Assembly (NCBI RefSeq): GCF_033097365.1 | Contig: NZ_AP028461.1 | Coordinates: 10,505,501 to 10,569,500 of the forward strand | Source of the DNA: Actinoplanes sichuanensis | GTDB lineage: Bacteria; Actinomycetota; Actinomycetes; Mycobacteriales; Micromonosporaceae | Direction of reading: 5' to 3' | DNA: 64,000 nt | Part shown: positions 15,904 to 24,680 of the stretch, in pieces | How the letters are laid out: every line of letters begins with the position of its first letter | Position numbering within the stretch: position 1 is the stretch's first letter | Notes under the pieces: model-generated | What the model saw: the letters and a program-made list of their open reading frames with translations, nothing else | What the model was told of the DNA's origin: nothing | The model's database searches: none | Translations under genes and position numbers: made by a program

Positions 15904-17889
15904 TTGAGCGACACCACCGACGTGACGTCGGGTGTTTCTGACGTCGCTGACGGCGCAGGCACCACCGCGACCGCTACGAAGCGTCGCCGGGGCGGCACCG
16001 GGCTGTCCGCGATGCTGCTGCCCGAGTTGCAGAGCCTCGCCGCCTCCCTCGGCATCTCCGGCACCGCCCGGATGCGCAAGGGCGAGCTGATCGCCGCGAT
16101 CACCGAGCGCCAGAGTGGCGGCGCCCCCGCCGCCGCTGCCGCCGAGACGGCGCCGCGCCCGCGCACCAACGGCTCCGACGCCGTCGCCCAGGCTCCCGCC
16201 CAGGTCGCTCCGGTCGAGGTGCCGCAGACCGCAGCGGCCCCGGCCGAGACCGCGCCGGCCGAGCGCCCGTCCCGGAGCCGCCGTGAGCGGGGCTCCCGGG
16301 AAAGTGCTCCGCGCCAGCAGGAGACCGTGGCCGCTCCGGCAGCCGAGGCTCCCGCCGCCGTCGTGACGGCCGAGGCGTCCGCGCCCGCCGCCGAGCCCAC
16401 CGAGCGCCCGGAGCGGGCCGAGCGTCCCGAGCGGGGCGAGCGTCCCGAGCGCAACCGGGACCGGCAGCGCAACCAGCGTGATGGTCAGCGCGACAACCAG
16501 CAGCGCGACGGTCAGCGCGACAACCAGCAGCGTGACAACAACCAGCAGCGCGACGACCGCGGTAACGACCGTGGCCCGCGTGACGGGCAGGGTCACGACG
16601 ACGGTGACGACGACGGCGACGGCGGCCGCCGGAGCCGGCGCAGCCGTTTCCGGGACCGTCGTCGCGGCCGCGACCGTGACGACAACCCGCGCGAGGAACG
16701 CAGTGGCGGCCAGCGTGAGGGCCGGGAGCCGCACGTGTCCGAGGACGAGGTGCTCGTCCCGGTCGCCGGCATCCTGGATGTGCTGGACAACTACGCGTTC
16801 GTGCGGACCACCGGTTACCTCTCCGGCCCGAACGACGTCTATGTCTCGATGTCGCAGGTCAAGAAGTACGGCCTGCGCCGTGGTGACGCGGTGACCGGCG
16901 CCGTGCGGTCCACTCCGCGTGACGGTGGCAACGACGGACAGCGGCGGGACAAGTACAACCCGCTGGTCCGTCTGGACACCATCAACGGGATGGAGCCGGA
17001 CGAAGCCCGTCGTCGTCCCGAGTTCTACAAGCTCACCCCGCTCTACCCGCAGGAGCGCCTGCGGCTGGAGACCGAGCCGCACATCCTCACCACCCGCATC
17101 ATCGACCTGGTGATGCCGATCGGTAAGGGCCAGCGCGCGCTGATCGTCTCCCCGCCGAAGGCCGGTAAGACGATGGTGCTGCAGGCCCTGGCCAACGCGA
17201 TCACCCGCAACAACCCCGAGTGCCACCTGATGGTCGTGCTCGTGGACGAGCGGCCCGAAGAGGTCACCGACATGCAGCGCACGGTGAAGGGCGAGGTCAT
17301 CGCGGCCACGTTCGACCGTCCGCCGCAGGACCACACCACGGTCGCCGAGCTCGCCATCGAGCGGGCGAAGCGGCTGGTCGAGCTGGGTCACGACGTGGTC
17401 GTGCTGCTCGACTCGGTGACCCGTCTCGGCCGGTCGTACAACCTGGCGGCGCCGGCTTCCGGCCGCATCATGTCGGGTGGTATCGATTCGACCGCGCTCT
17501 ACCCGCCGAAGCGTTTCCTCGGCGCCGCGCGCAACATCGAGAACGGTGGCTCGCTCACCATTCTCGCGACCGCGCTGGTGGAGACCGGGTCGATGATGGA
17601 CACGGTGATCTTCGAGGAGTTCAAGGGCACGGGTAACGCCGAGCTCAAGCTCGACCGCAAGATCGCCGACAAGCGGGTCTTCCCGGCCGTGGACGTCTCC
17701 GCCTCCAGCACCCGTAAGGAAGAGATCCTTCTGGGCAAGGAGGAGCTGGCGATCATCCACAAGCTCCGCAAGGTGCTCAGCTCGCTGGAGTCCGGCGCCG
17801 CCCTGGACCTGCTGATGGACCGGCTCAAGCAGACCCGGACCAACATCGAGTTCTTGATGCAGATCGCCAAGTCCACGCCTGGCGAATAA
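15904..17889 (+). CDS. rho: Transcription termination factor Rho
   Basis: Rho is a hexameric RNA-dependent ATPase that ends untranslated transcripts. This copy is 661 aa because of the actinobacterial insertion. An N-terminal SAP-like helix pair (LLPELQSLAASLGI) is followed by about 210 residues of Ala/Pro and then Arg/Asp/Gln/Asn repeats (QRDNQQRDGQRDNQQ-like, about 180-270). The RNA-binding cold-shock domain (from about 280, GILDVLDNYAFVRTTGYL) comes next, then the ATPase. Walker A is SPPKAGKT (about 417-424) and Walker B is VVVLLDSVTRL (about 496). The start is TTG, with GGAAGGA seven bases upstream. The low-complexity insert is known in relatives to aid RNA binding and could support phase separation, which is inference. 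Confidence 0.97.
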   Translation: MSDTTDVTSGVSDVADGAGTTATATKRRRGGTGLSAMLLPELQSLAASLGISGTARMRKGELIAAITERQSGGAPAAAAAETAPRPRTNGSDAVAQAPAQVAPVEVPQTAAAPAETAPAERPSRSRRERGSRESAPRQQETVAAPAAEAPAAVVTAEASAPAAEPTERPERAERPERGERPERNRDRQRNQRDGQRDNQQRDGQRDNQQRDNNQQRDDRGNDRGPRDGQGHDDGDDDGDGGRRSRRSRFRDRRRGRDRDDNPREERSGGQREGREPHVSEDEVLVPVAGILDVLDNYAFVRTTGYLSGPNDVYVSMSQVKKYGLRRGDAVTGAVRSTPRDGGNDGQRRDKYNPLVRLDTINGMEPDEARRRPEFYKLTPLYPQERLRLETEPHILTTRIIDLVMPIGKGQRALIVSPPKAGKTMVLQALANAITRNNPECHLMVVLVDERPEEVTDMQRTVKGEVIAATFDRPPQDHTTVAELAIERAKRLVELGHDVVVLLDSVTRLGRSYNLAAPASGRIMSGGIDSTALYPPKRFLGAARNIENGGSLTILATALVETGSMMDTVIFEEFKGTGNAELKLDRKIADKRVFPAVDVSASSTRKEEILLGKEELAIIHKLRKVLSSLESGAALDLLMDRLKQTRTNIEFLMQIAKSTPGE

Positions 17890-17895
17890 ACGAAT

Positions 17896-17939
17896 AAAAA
17901 CGACGCAGCCCACCCAATCGGGTGGGCTGCGTCGTTTTT
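17896..17939 (+). terminator. Strong intrinsic terminator of rho
   Basis: A perfect 20-bp inverted repeat (17896-17915 with 17920-17939) has an AATC loop. It begins with an A-run, ends with a T-run and lies six bases after the rho stop. It should work in both directions. The gene for Rho itself thus ends by a Rho-independent signal. Confidence 0.95.
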
Positions 17940-18024
17940 GTCGCACAGCCTGTCTGATTCGGCCCATGCATGGCCGTGCGAACCTCCGGTATCCCTCGTC
18001 GCTCGACACCTCCGGAGGCGCCTG

Positions 18025-19185
18025 ATGATCGTGCCCGGCTACCGGGACTGTCCCGCCGAGCCATGGGATCCGGGCTCACCTGTGGACCCCGCCGAGGCCG
18101 AGGACTTCCTGCGCCGCTGCTACGTCGAGAACCCCCGGCTCGGCCCGGTCGAACCCCGGCTCGCCATCGTCCGGGCCCAGATCGCCGCGACCGGCACCTA
18201 CGTGCACACCACGGACGAGCTGACCCACGGCGCGAAGATGGCCTGGCGCAACGCGAGCCGGTGTATCGGGCGGCTCTACTGGCGCAGCCTGATGGTGCTG
18301 GACCGTCGGCGGGCCCGCACCGCCGACGAGATCTACTCGCTGCTGGTCCAGCACCTGCAGACCGCGGGCGGCGGGCAGATCCGGCCGGTGATCAGCGTCT
18401 TCGCCCCGGCCCAGCCGGGCCGGCCGCACGCCCGGGTGTGGAACGAACAGCTGATCCGGTACGCCGGATACCGCACCGAGGACGGCGGCGCGGTCGGTGA
18501 CCCGCGGCAGATCGACTTCACCACGGCGGTACGGGGCTTCGGCTGGCAGGGCAAGGAGGAGGCGTTCGACGTGCTCCCGCTGATCATCGAGACGCCGGCC
18601 GAGGGGGTACGCGTCTACGAGTTGCCGGAACGTGCGATCCGTGAGGTGCCGCTGCGCCATCCCGAGTTCGGCTGGTTCGCCGAGCTGGGTCTGCGGTGGC
18701 ACGCGGTTCCGGCGATCGCCAACATGCGGCTCACCATCGGTGGCGTGCACTATCCGCTGGCCCCGTTCAACGGCTGGTACATGGGCTCCGAGATCGGTGC
18801 CCGCAACCTGGCCGACGTCGACCGCTACGACCTGCTGCCGCTGATGGCCGCCCGGATGGGTCTGGACACCAGCCGGGAGTCGACGCTGTGGCGGGACCGG
18901 GCGCTGGTCGAGCTGAACCGGGCGGTCCTGCACAGTTTCGAACGGGACGGCGTCAAGATGAGCGACCACCACACCGAGTCGCAGCGGTTCATCACGCACC
19001 TGCGCAACGAGGAGAAGGCCGGCCGCGCGGTGCCTGCCGACTGGAGCTGGATCGTCCCGCCGATCTCCGGCGGCATCACGCCGGTCTTCCATCGCTACTA
19101 CGACGAGTTCGACCAGCGCCCGGCCTTCTACCTGGACGCCGAGGCGGCCGAGTTGGCGCGGGGCTGTCCTAGGCGAACTCGTTGA
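18025..19185 (+). CDS. nos: Bacterial nitric oxide synthase oxygenase
   Basis: This 386-aa protein is a stand-alone NOS oxygenase domain that oxidises L-arginine to citrulline and NO, borrowing electrons from cellular reductases. AWRNASRCIGRLYW carries the proximal heme-ligand Cys (Cys80). NGWYMGSEIGARN (about 249-261) carries the Glu that binds the arginine guanidinium (Glu256). WSWIVPPISGG near the C-terminus is the pterin/dimer segment. The ATG has GGAGG seven bases upstream. The 3' end overlaps the convergent RNA ligase gene by 17 bp. NO could serve nitration of a metabolite or stress protection; no P450 or NRPS neighbour is present to suggest a thaxtomin-like pathway. Confidence 0.95.
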   Translation: MIVPGYRDCPAEPWDPGSPVDPAEAEDFLRRCYVENPRLGPVEPRLAIVRAQIAATGTYVHTTDELTHGAKMAWRNASRCIGRLYWRSLMVLDRRRARTADEIYSLLVQHLQTAGGGQIRPVISVFAPAQPGRPHARVWNEQLIRYAGYRTEDGGAVGDPRQIDFTTAVRGFGWQGKEEAFDVLPLIIETPAEGVRVYELPERAIREVPLRHPEFGWFAELGLRWHAVPAIANMRLTIGGVHYPLAPFNGWYMGSEIGARNLADVDRYDLLPLMAARMGLDTSRESTLWRDRALVELNRAVLHSFERDGVKMSDHHTESQRFITHLRNEEKAGRAVPADWSWIVPPISGGITPVFHRYYDEFDQRPAFYLDAEAAELARGCPRRTR

Positions 19186-19786
19186 CGGCGAAGTCGTCGC
19201 GGTGACGCCAGGACGCCTCGGTACGGACATGGTCCGGCCGCACCCACTTGAGGAGCTTGCGGTCGAACTCGGTGGCCGGGATACGACCGGCCGCGCGTAC
19301 CACGTACCCCTCGGAGGTCTCGCCGTCTCGCTGGGCGGCCCACGCGGCGCACGCCTCGGAGAGGCTGCCGCCGCGGTAGAGGACCGGGACGACCGGCAGT
19401 TCCAGCCGGCGTGCCCAGTCGACCGTGTCGTCCCAGCCGAGCAGTGTGTTCGTCTCGTCCCAGATGCCGAAGACCAGGAAGACGCCGGGAAGGTCGTGGT
19501 AGGCCACGCTGCGGCGGGCCCACATGGACTCGCCGCAGACCCGCCACTGGTCGGGTATCCGGTACGCCGTCATCGCCCACAGTGCCTTGGCCGGTCGGTC
19601 CCAGGGCTGGGTGCCGGAGTCCACAGAGCGGGCGAACATGGTGTCACGGGTGAAGGTGAGGTTCCCGCCGTCCATCTTCTCGGTCACCACGAGCTCGCCG
19701 TCCAGCCAGGACAGATCGTGCTGAACCCGGTCGTCGGCGGTCGCACCGGGCGAGCCGGGCAGATGGAACGTCCGCGGGTACTTCAC
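19169..19786 (-). CDS. Rnl2-like RNA ligase
   Basis: This 205-aa protein has the covalent nucleotidyltransferase motifs of RNA ligases. Motif I is TEKMDGG with the AMP-accepting Lys37, motif III is around VCGESMWA and FLVFGIWDE (84-111), motif IV is SEGYVVR (158-164) and motif V is KLLKWVRPDH (177-186). It lacks the large C-terminal domain of phage Rnl2, so it is a minimal ligase core. It should seal 3'-OH/5'-phosphate RNA ends via ligase-AMP. It is the third gene of a minus-strand operon. Its start lies one base after the stop of the kinase-phosphatase gene, which makes ends for ligation. Confidence 0.9.
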   Translation of the reverse strand: MKYPRTFHLPGSPGATADDRVQHDLSWLDGELVVTEKMDGGNLTFTRDTMFARSVDSGTQPWDRPAKALWAMTAYRIPDQWRVCGESMWARRSVAYHDLPGVFLVFGIWDETNTLLGWDDTVDWARRLELPVVPVLYRGGSLSEACAAWAAQRDGETSEGYVVRAAGRIPATEFDRKLLKWVRPDHVRTEASWRHRDDFAVNEFA

Positions 19787-19787
19787 C

Positions 19788-20684
19788 CTAGAAATCCCCC
19801 TCCGCCACCTGGAAGACGGTCAGGCCGAGCTGCCGCCACATACGTACCACCTGTTGACGGTCGTCGAACACCCCCACGATCAGCCAGCGATCCCTGACCT
19901 CGAGGTCGAAGATCTCCCGCTTGACGATCGAGTCCTTGCGGCTGTCGCCTTCCGGCCGCATGAACAGCGCTTCGTACGGCACCCCGACGAACAGATCCAG
20001 CCAGGCCTCGGTCTCCGCGCGGCACACCGCGTCCCGCCCGGAGCAGAAGACGATCGCGTGGCCGGCCGCGTGCATCGCCCGGACCGCGGTGATCACCGCC
20101 GGATTCGGCTCGTCCTCACCGACCCGCCCCCAGTCGTACGGGCTCCGGCCGCTCATCAGCGCGACCGTCCCGTCGATGTCCACCAGCACCGCCTTCGGCA
20201 GATCCGGATCGGGCCGGTAGACCACATCCGACCCGCCCGGGTCGACGAACGGGATCGGCAGCGGCAGGTTCCTACCGGCCAGGTACCGCTGGTGCATGCG
20301 CCGGATCGGCTCCTCACCGACCCGGTCGTCCTCGGGCCGGTCGGCGTCACGCCGCACGCACTCGTCGACCGGCACGTCGGTGAAGTCGTGCACCTCGAAC
20401 GACGCGTTGTGCCGGGCGGCCATCTCGGCCCACTCACGGACCGTCTTGGCCCGCAGGTTGGTGTCGTCGACGATGACGCTGCCGCGGGCACGCAGCAGCG
20501 CCTCGACGGCGGCCCGCTGCGCCTGGGTGATCTGCGCCTCGGCGCGCTGCGTGGCGAGCCGCCGGCCGTGCAGCATCCGCCGCAGGTCGTCGCGGTTGAC
20601 CCGAACCACGTCCGGCTGGAGCTTGCGGGCGAACGTGGTCTTGCCGGAGGCCGGCAGGCCCCGGGTGATCAGAAGTCGTGTCAT
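19788..20684 (-). CDS. T4 Pnkp (PseT)-like polynucleotide kinase-phosphatase
   Basis: The 298-aa protein is collinear with phage T4 polynucleotide kinase-phosphatase. The N-terminal kinase has the P-loop GLPASGKTT (9-17), NRDDLR with the general-base Asp32, and DDTNL (73-77). A Rossmann HAD 3'-phosphatase follows: DIDGT (Asp169/Asp171), CSGRDA, GDSRKD and DDRQQVVRMWRQLG. The end VAEGDF resembles the T4 C-terminus. It would phosphorylate 5'-OH ends and remove 3' or 2',3'-cyclic phosphates, converting nuclease-cut RNA into ligatable ends. It sits between two RNA ligase genes with gaps of 1 and 6 bp, so the three are clearly co-transcribed. Confidence 0.95.
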   Translation of the reverse strand: MTRLLITRGLPASGKTTFARKLQPDVVRVNRDDLRRMLHGRRLATQRAEAQITQAQRAAVEALLRARGSVIVDDTNLRAKTVREWAEMAARHNASFEVHDFTDVPVDECVRRDADRPEDDRVGEEPIRRMHQRYLAGRNLPLPIPFVDPGGSDVVYRPDPDLPKAVLVDIDGTVALMSGRSPYDWGRVGEDEPNPAVITAVRAMHAAGHAIVFCSGRDAVCRAETEAWLDLFVGVPYEALFMRPEGDSRKDSIVKREIFDLEVRDRWLIVGVFDDRQQVVRMWRQLGLTVFQVAEGDF

Positions 20685-20690
20685 CGGGGG

Positions 20691-21737
20691 TTACTCCTTG
20701 ACTGCCGGCCGGGCGCGCTGCCACAGGCCGGGACGGTAGTCCTTGCCGTCCAGCCGCAGGAAGAGCTCGGCACGGTGTTCGGTGCGCAGAGCCTGCGCCG
20801 CGAACTCCTTGCGGCCCCAGCCCTCCGGAAGCGAAGTGACGATCGTCTCGTAGGCGGCCTCGACCGCCGCCGCCCGCGCGTCGACCTCGGCGGTCAGCTC
20901 GGTCGCGATGCCGGTGACCCAGACGTGGAACTCGTCCGGGAGCGGCTCGGTCAACGCGTCCAGATCACCGCCGTTGGCCAGGACCTCCCACACGGTCCGC
21001 GGCGTGAGTCCGGTCACCAGGCGGTGCAGACGTACGTAGTCCGCGTACTTGATCTTCACCCGCTGGTCGGCGTCGAGGAAGTGGACGACCAGACCCTCCC
21101 GCCCGTCCCGCGGCGGAGCGGCCAGCGCCTCCGCGAACGTCGAGTAGGTGAACGACTCCACCACCGGCCCCGGCCACCGCGGCACCGCCTCCGGGCCGAA
21201 GGTCCGGCCGGTCGCGATCTCCACCGCGCCGAGCAGCACCAGGTCGTCGAGACCCTGGTAGTCCACGACGATCCGGTTGGCCGGGTAGATGATCTCGACC
21301 AGCACGGTCAGGCCGACCGGCGGGACGAACGAGCCGTACCGGCCGCGCAGCACCTCGGTGGCGTGCAACGCCTGATCCGACGCGAACGAGCCGCGGGTGG
21401 CGACCGCCCAGCCCGACCCGTCGTGGTAGATCACACCCAGGCTGCCGTCCATCTTGTCGGTCACCCGGACCTGCGCACCCGGTTCCAGGACCGGTGCGTG
21501 GCTCTCCGAGTGGTTGAAGAACTTGGTCAGCGGCCGCGCCAGGATCCGGCCGTCGGCGTCCACGATCAGACCGCGGCACGCCAGCGTGACCGGGTTCCAG
21601 GCGGCGGAGTACTGGCAGGCCTCGGTGTAGTTGTAGATCTCCAGCGGCAGGCGGGGGTGACGCTGCTTGCGAACCAGTCCGCTGTCGATCGCGGAAGCCA
21701 GCTCGGCCGGATCGAAGACGTCGTGGAGCAGCGTCAT
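20691..21737 (-). CDS. T4 Rnl1-like RNA ligase
   Basis: This 348-aa protein matches the T4 RNA ligase 1 family along its length. CRGLIVD and RPLTKFFNHSE lead to motif I TDKMDGSLG (Lys95 nucleophile). RGSFASDQALHA, motif III VEIIYPANRIVVDY, motif IV REGLVVHF (213-220) and motif V VKIKYADYVRLH (227-238) follow. A C-terminal helical domain of about 110 residues remains. Rnl1 in phage T4 reseals tRNA anticodon loops after PseT heals the ends, and the same pair occurs here in one operon. ATG 21737 is preferred (GAAAGG eight bases upstream) over TTG 21752. It is the first gene of the operon, divergent from rpmE by 196 bp. Confidence 0.94.
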   Translation of the reverse strand: MTLLHDVFDPAELASAIDSGLVRKQRHPRLPLEIYNYTEACQYSAAWNPVTLACRGLIVDADGRILARPLTKFFNHSESHAPVLEPGAQVRVTDKMDGSLGVIYHDGSGWAVATRGSFASDQALHATEVLRGRYGSFVPPVGLTVLVEIIYPANRIVVDYQGLDDLVLLGAVEIATGRTFGPEAVPRWPGPVVESFTYSTFAEALAAPPRDGREGLVVHFLDADQRVKIKYADYVRLHRLVTGLTPRTVWEVLANGGDLDALTEPLPDEFHVWVTGIATELTAEVDARAAAVEAAYETIVTSLPEGWGRKEFAAQALRTEHRAELFLRLDGKDYRPGLWQRARPAVKE

Positions 21738-21933
21738 GGCAGTGCCTTTCAAGGGTGGGAATGCCGGGAGGGACGCTCACGTTAACCAGCGTGTATCGGG
21801 TTGCGCCTCCTGATTTCCGGCCGGTACGGGAGGCATGGCAGACTGGTACATCGGCCAGTAAGGGTTCCGGTTCACGTCTCTGCTCATCACAGGCGACCCG
21901 GCGACCCGCACTTTCGAGAGGGACCGAGAAGAC

Positions 21934-22158
21934 ATGAAGAGCGGCATCCACCCGGAGTACGCGACCACCGAGGTCATCTGCTCCTGCGGCAGCACCTTCA
22001 CCACCCGTAGCACCGCCAAGGGCGGCGAGATCCGCGTCGAGACCTGCAGCGCCTGCCACCCGTTCTACACCGGCAAGCAGCGCGTCCTCGACACCGCGGG
22101 CCGGGTTGCGAAGTTCCAGGCGAAGTACGCGAAGGTCACCGCCGCGAAGAAGAAGTAA
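21934..22158 (+). CDS. rpmE: 50S ribosomal protein L31 (zinc-binding form)
   Basis: This 74-aa protein of the large ribosomal subunit has four cysteines in the C+ arrangement (CSC at 16-18 and CSAC at 38-41) that bind zinc. It is thus the zinc-containing paralogue, and the C-minus copy expected under zinc limitation is not in this window. The ATG follows GAGAGGGACCGAGAAGAC, giving a ribosome site. The 196-bp upstream gap shared with the RNA-repair operon contains the dyad CACG-N8-CGTG at about 21779-21794. I cannot place a firm promoter there. Confidence 0.97.
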   Translation: MKSGIHPEYATTEVICSCGSTFTTRSTAKGGEIRVETCSACHPFYTGKQRVLDTAGRVAKFQAKYAKVTAAKKK

Positions 22159-22168
22159 CCGCTTCAAC

Positions 22169-22199
22169 GGCGCCCGTCCCGGATTCCGGGGCGGGCGCC
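22169..22199 (+). terminator. Terminator hairpin between rpmE and prfA
   Basis: A 14-bp stem with one G-U pair (22169-22182 with 22186-22199) has a 3-base loop and starts 11 bases after the rpmE stop. No U-tract follows. It may attenuate readthrough into prfA. Confidence 0.65.
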
Positions 22200-22237
22200 G
22201 TTCGCATGTGGTCCGCTGTCCTGGTTGGGAGAGAACG

Positions 22238-23329
22238 ATGAGCAACGACCGTCTTAGCACCCTTCTCGCCGAGTACGCGGACCTCGAGAAGCGGATGGAG
22301 GATCCGTCGATCCACGCCGACCAGGCGCTGGTCCGCCGGATCGGCCGCCGGTTCGCCGAGTTGGCGCCGCTGAACGCCGCGTACGACGAACTCGAGGCCG
22401 CACGGGCCGACCTGGCCGCCGCCGAGGAACTGGCCGCCGAGGACCCGGCGTTCGCCTCCGAGGTGGAAGCGGTCGCCGCGGCGCTGCCCGCCCTGGAGGA
22501 GAAGCTCGGCGAGATGCTGATCCCACGCGACCCGAGCGACGCCAAGGACGTGATCATCGAGATCAAGGCGGGCGAGGGCGGCCAGGAGTCCGCGCTGTTC
22601 GCCGGCGACCTGCTGCGCATGTACACCAGGTACGCGGAACGCCGCGGCTGGGTGGTCGAGGTGATCGACTCGCAGGAGTCGGACCTCGGCGGCGTCAAGG
22701 ACATCTCGGTCGCGGTCAAGACCAAGGGCGCGCCCGAGGGCGGTCACGGCGTCTGGTCCCGGCTGAAGTGGGAGGGTGGCGTGCACCGGGTGCAGCGTGT
22801 CCCGGTCACCGAGTCGCAGGGCCGCATCCACACCTCGGCCGCCGGCGTGCTGGTGCTGCCCGAGGCCGAGGACGTCGAGATCCAGATCGAGCCGGGCGAC
22901 CTGCGGATCGACGTGTTCCGGTCGTCAGGTCCCGGTGGCCAGTCGGTCAACACCACCGACTCCGCCGTCCGGATCACCCACCTGCCCACCGGCACCGTGG
23001 TGAGCTGCCAGAACGAGAAGAGCCAGCTGCAGAACAAGGAGTCGGCGATGCGCATCCTGCGCTCCCGGCTGCTCGCGGTGGCCCAGGAGGCGGCGGACGC
23101 GGCGGCCGGCGACGCCCGCAAGGCCCAGGTGCGTACGGTCGACCGCTCCGAGCGGGTCCGCACCTACAACTTCCCGCAGAACCGGATCACCGACCACCGC
23201 ATCGGCTACACCGCCTACAACCTGGACCTGGTGCTCGGCGGCGAACTGGACGGCGTGCTCGACGCGCTGGCCAGTGCCGACCGGACCGCCCGCCTGGCCG
23301 GCGACACGGAGTTCAGCCGACGGCAGTGA
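22238..23329 (+). CDS. prfA: Peptide chain release factor 1
   Basis: RF1 reads UAA and UAG and triggers peptidyl-tRNA hydrolysis. The 363-aa protein has an N-terminal helical domain, a central segment [14 protein letters not shown], and the catalytic [18 protein letters not shown] with the GGQ whose Gln is methylated by PrmC. The ATG has GGGAGAG upstream. The frame extends upstream to 22106, but that part overlaps rpmE. Its 3' end overlaps the convergent PQQ-propeller gene by 17 bp. prmC, usually directly downstream, is displaced by about 2.9 kb. Confidence 0.97.
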   Translation: MSNDRLSTLLAEYADLEKRMEDPSIHADQALVRRIGRRFAELAPLNAAYDELEAARADLAAAEELAAEDPAFASEVEAVAAALPALEEKLGEMLIPRDPSDAKDVIIEIKAGEGGQESALFAGDLLRMYTRYAERRGWVVEVIDSQESDLGGVKDISVAVKTKGAPEGGHGVWSRLKWEGGVHRVQRVPVTESQGRIHTSAAGVLVLPEAEDVEIQIEPGDLRIDVFRSSGPGGQSVNTTDSAVRITHLPTGTVVSCQNEKSQLQNKESAMRILRSRLLAVAQEAADAAAGDARKAQVRTVDRSERVRTYNFPQNRITDHRIGYTAYNLDLVLGGELDGVLDALASADRTARLAGDTEFSRRQ

Positions 23330-24680
23330 CGACCAGCCGGTCGTCGGTGGTGCAGACGATCCGGTCCTGCTCCCCGACGCAGAACCGCCGGATGCCGCCG
23401 CCCATCCCACCGAGCGTGATGCTCCGCCCGGTGGTGGTGTCGATCCGGTTCACCGCGCTGCGGGACACGTCGAGGTCCCGCAGCAGCGTCACCGAGCCCC
23501 GCTCGGCGTCCTGGTAGAGCACACCGCCGCTGCCGCCGGACCCGATCACCTCCCCGGTGGCCGCGTCCACCAGGGTCTCCTTCGGCCTGTCGTCGCTGCC
23601 GCTGACCAGGAGGCGCTCGCCGCCACCGACCTCGGCGGCGTACTGGCCGTCCATCGCCCAGCGTTTCGTGCCGGTCTCCGGATCGACCGCCTCCAGGCCA
23701 CCCGCCATGGTGCTGAGACAGACCAGCGGGCCGCAGTCCTGCACGTTCGCCCAACCGTTGGTGTCCCGGCTCCAGAGCGGGGTCAGATCGTCCGTCCGGT
23801 AGACGGTCACCCGGCCCCGGTCGGTGTTCACGTCCAGGCCGTTGTCGATCAGCACGAGCCGGCCGGTCACCGAGCCGAGATTGCTGCCCGCCCCGGTGGT
23901 GTACGACATCGGCCGCCACGGCACGGATCCGGCGAACACCTGAGTGCCGTCGTCGTACCGCAGCACCGTCAGGTCGCCCTCCTCGGTGCCGGTGACGACC
24001 CGAGCCGGGACCCCGCCGTCCATCTGGACCAGCACGGTGTCGGTCTTCTCCGGCGCGCGCCGCTCCCAGACGGTCGAGCCGTCCCGGACCCGGACCAGCC
24101 GGATCCAGGTGAGTCGCCCGGCCGCCGTTCGTTCGTACATGAGCAGCGTGTCGGCCATGGCCTCGCCGTAATGCGAGCCGGGCCGCTGCCACAGCGTCCG
24201 GCCGGTAGCCGGGTCGACGGCGATCGTCAAACCGGCGTAGGAGTAGCCGATCATGCCGCCGTCGTCCGTGGTGATCTCGATCGTCTTCTCGTCGCCGGGC
24301 AGCAGCAGCACCCCCGCCTGCACGGTGACGCCCGACCAGGCCTGACTTTCACCGGTGTCCCGGGTCCAGCGGAAGGCACCGGTGGCCAGCTCATACGCGG
24401 TCAAGTCGGTCCGGCCGCCCTCGTTGCGGCGCACGTAGAGCGTGCCCGCACCGATGGTCATCGACTCGACCTGCGAATACGGCATCGACCACACCTGGCG
24501 CAGCACCGGCGGGCCGGGCAGCCCGGAACCGCCGAGCACCAGAGCGGCCAGCACCGCGACGGCGGCCTTGACCAGCCGGCCGAGCCGGGTCCGGTCGAAC
24601 TCGCGGCTCCCGTCCGGATAGACCTCCGGCTCGTCGGGGGAGTAGCTGACGTCGCCGAGGTCGATCACGGACGTGGTCAT
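23313..24680 (-). CDS. Membrane-anchored PQQ-like beta-propeller protein
   Basis: This 455-aa protein has a short cytoplasmic N-terminus, one hydrophobic segment (about 36-56) and then a beta-propeller. Its repeats carry motifs such as [29 protein letters not shown] and [15 protein letters not shown], typical of PQQ-like/quinoprotein repeat blades. There is no evidence that it binds PQQ; such outside propellers often serve as scaffolds or sensors. Its start overlaps the stop of the GGDEF gene upstream (ATGA), so the two form an operon. The pair could couple an outside sensor to c-di-GMP signalling, which is inference. Confidence 0.85.
   Translation of the reverse strand: MTTSVIDLGDVSYSPDEPEVYPDGSREFDRTRLGRLVKAAVAVLAALVLGGSGLPGPPVLRQVWSMPYSQVESMTIGAGTLYVRRNEGGRTDLTAYELATGAFRWTRDTGESQAWSGVTVQAGVLLLPGDEKTIEITTDDGGMIGYSYAGLTIAVDPATGRTLWQRPGSHYGEAMADTLLMYERTAAGRLTWIRLVRVRDGSTVWERRAPEKTDTVLVQMDGGVPARVVTGTEEGDLTVLRYDDGTQVFAGSVPWRPMSYTTGAGSNLGSVTGRLVLIDNGLDVNTDRGRVTVYRTDDLTPLWSRDTNGWANVQDCGPLVCLSTMAGGLEAVDPETGTKRWAMDGQYAAEVGGGERLLVSGSDDRPKETLVDAATGEVIGSGGSGGVLYQDAERGSVTLLRDLDVSRSAVNRIDTTTGRSITLGGMGGGIRRFCVGEQDRIVCTTDDRLVVTAVG

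Noticed and set aside
16378..16730. DNA repeats within rho as a mobile or regulatory repeat
   Set aside because: They encode the known Arg/Asp/Gln-rich insertion of actinobacterial Rho and are in frame; they are protein low complexity.
15754..18009. A 751-codon minus-strand frame opposite rho
   Set aside because: Shadow of rho. It crosses the perfect rho terminator and has no protein-like motifs apart from low complexity.
18025..19185. Thaxtomin-like nitration cluster
   Set aside because: The NO synthase is alone, with no P450 or NRPS genes next to it in the window.
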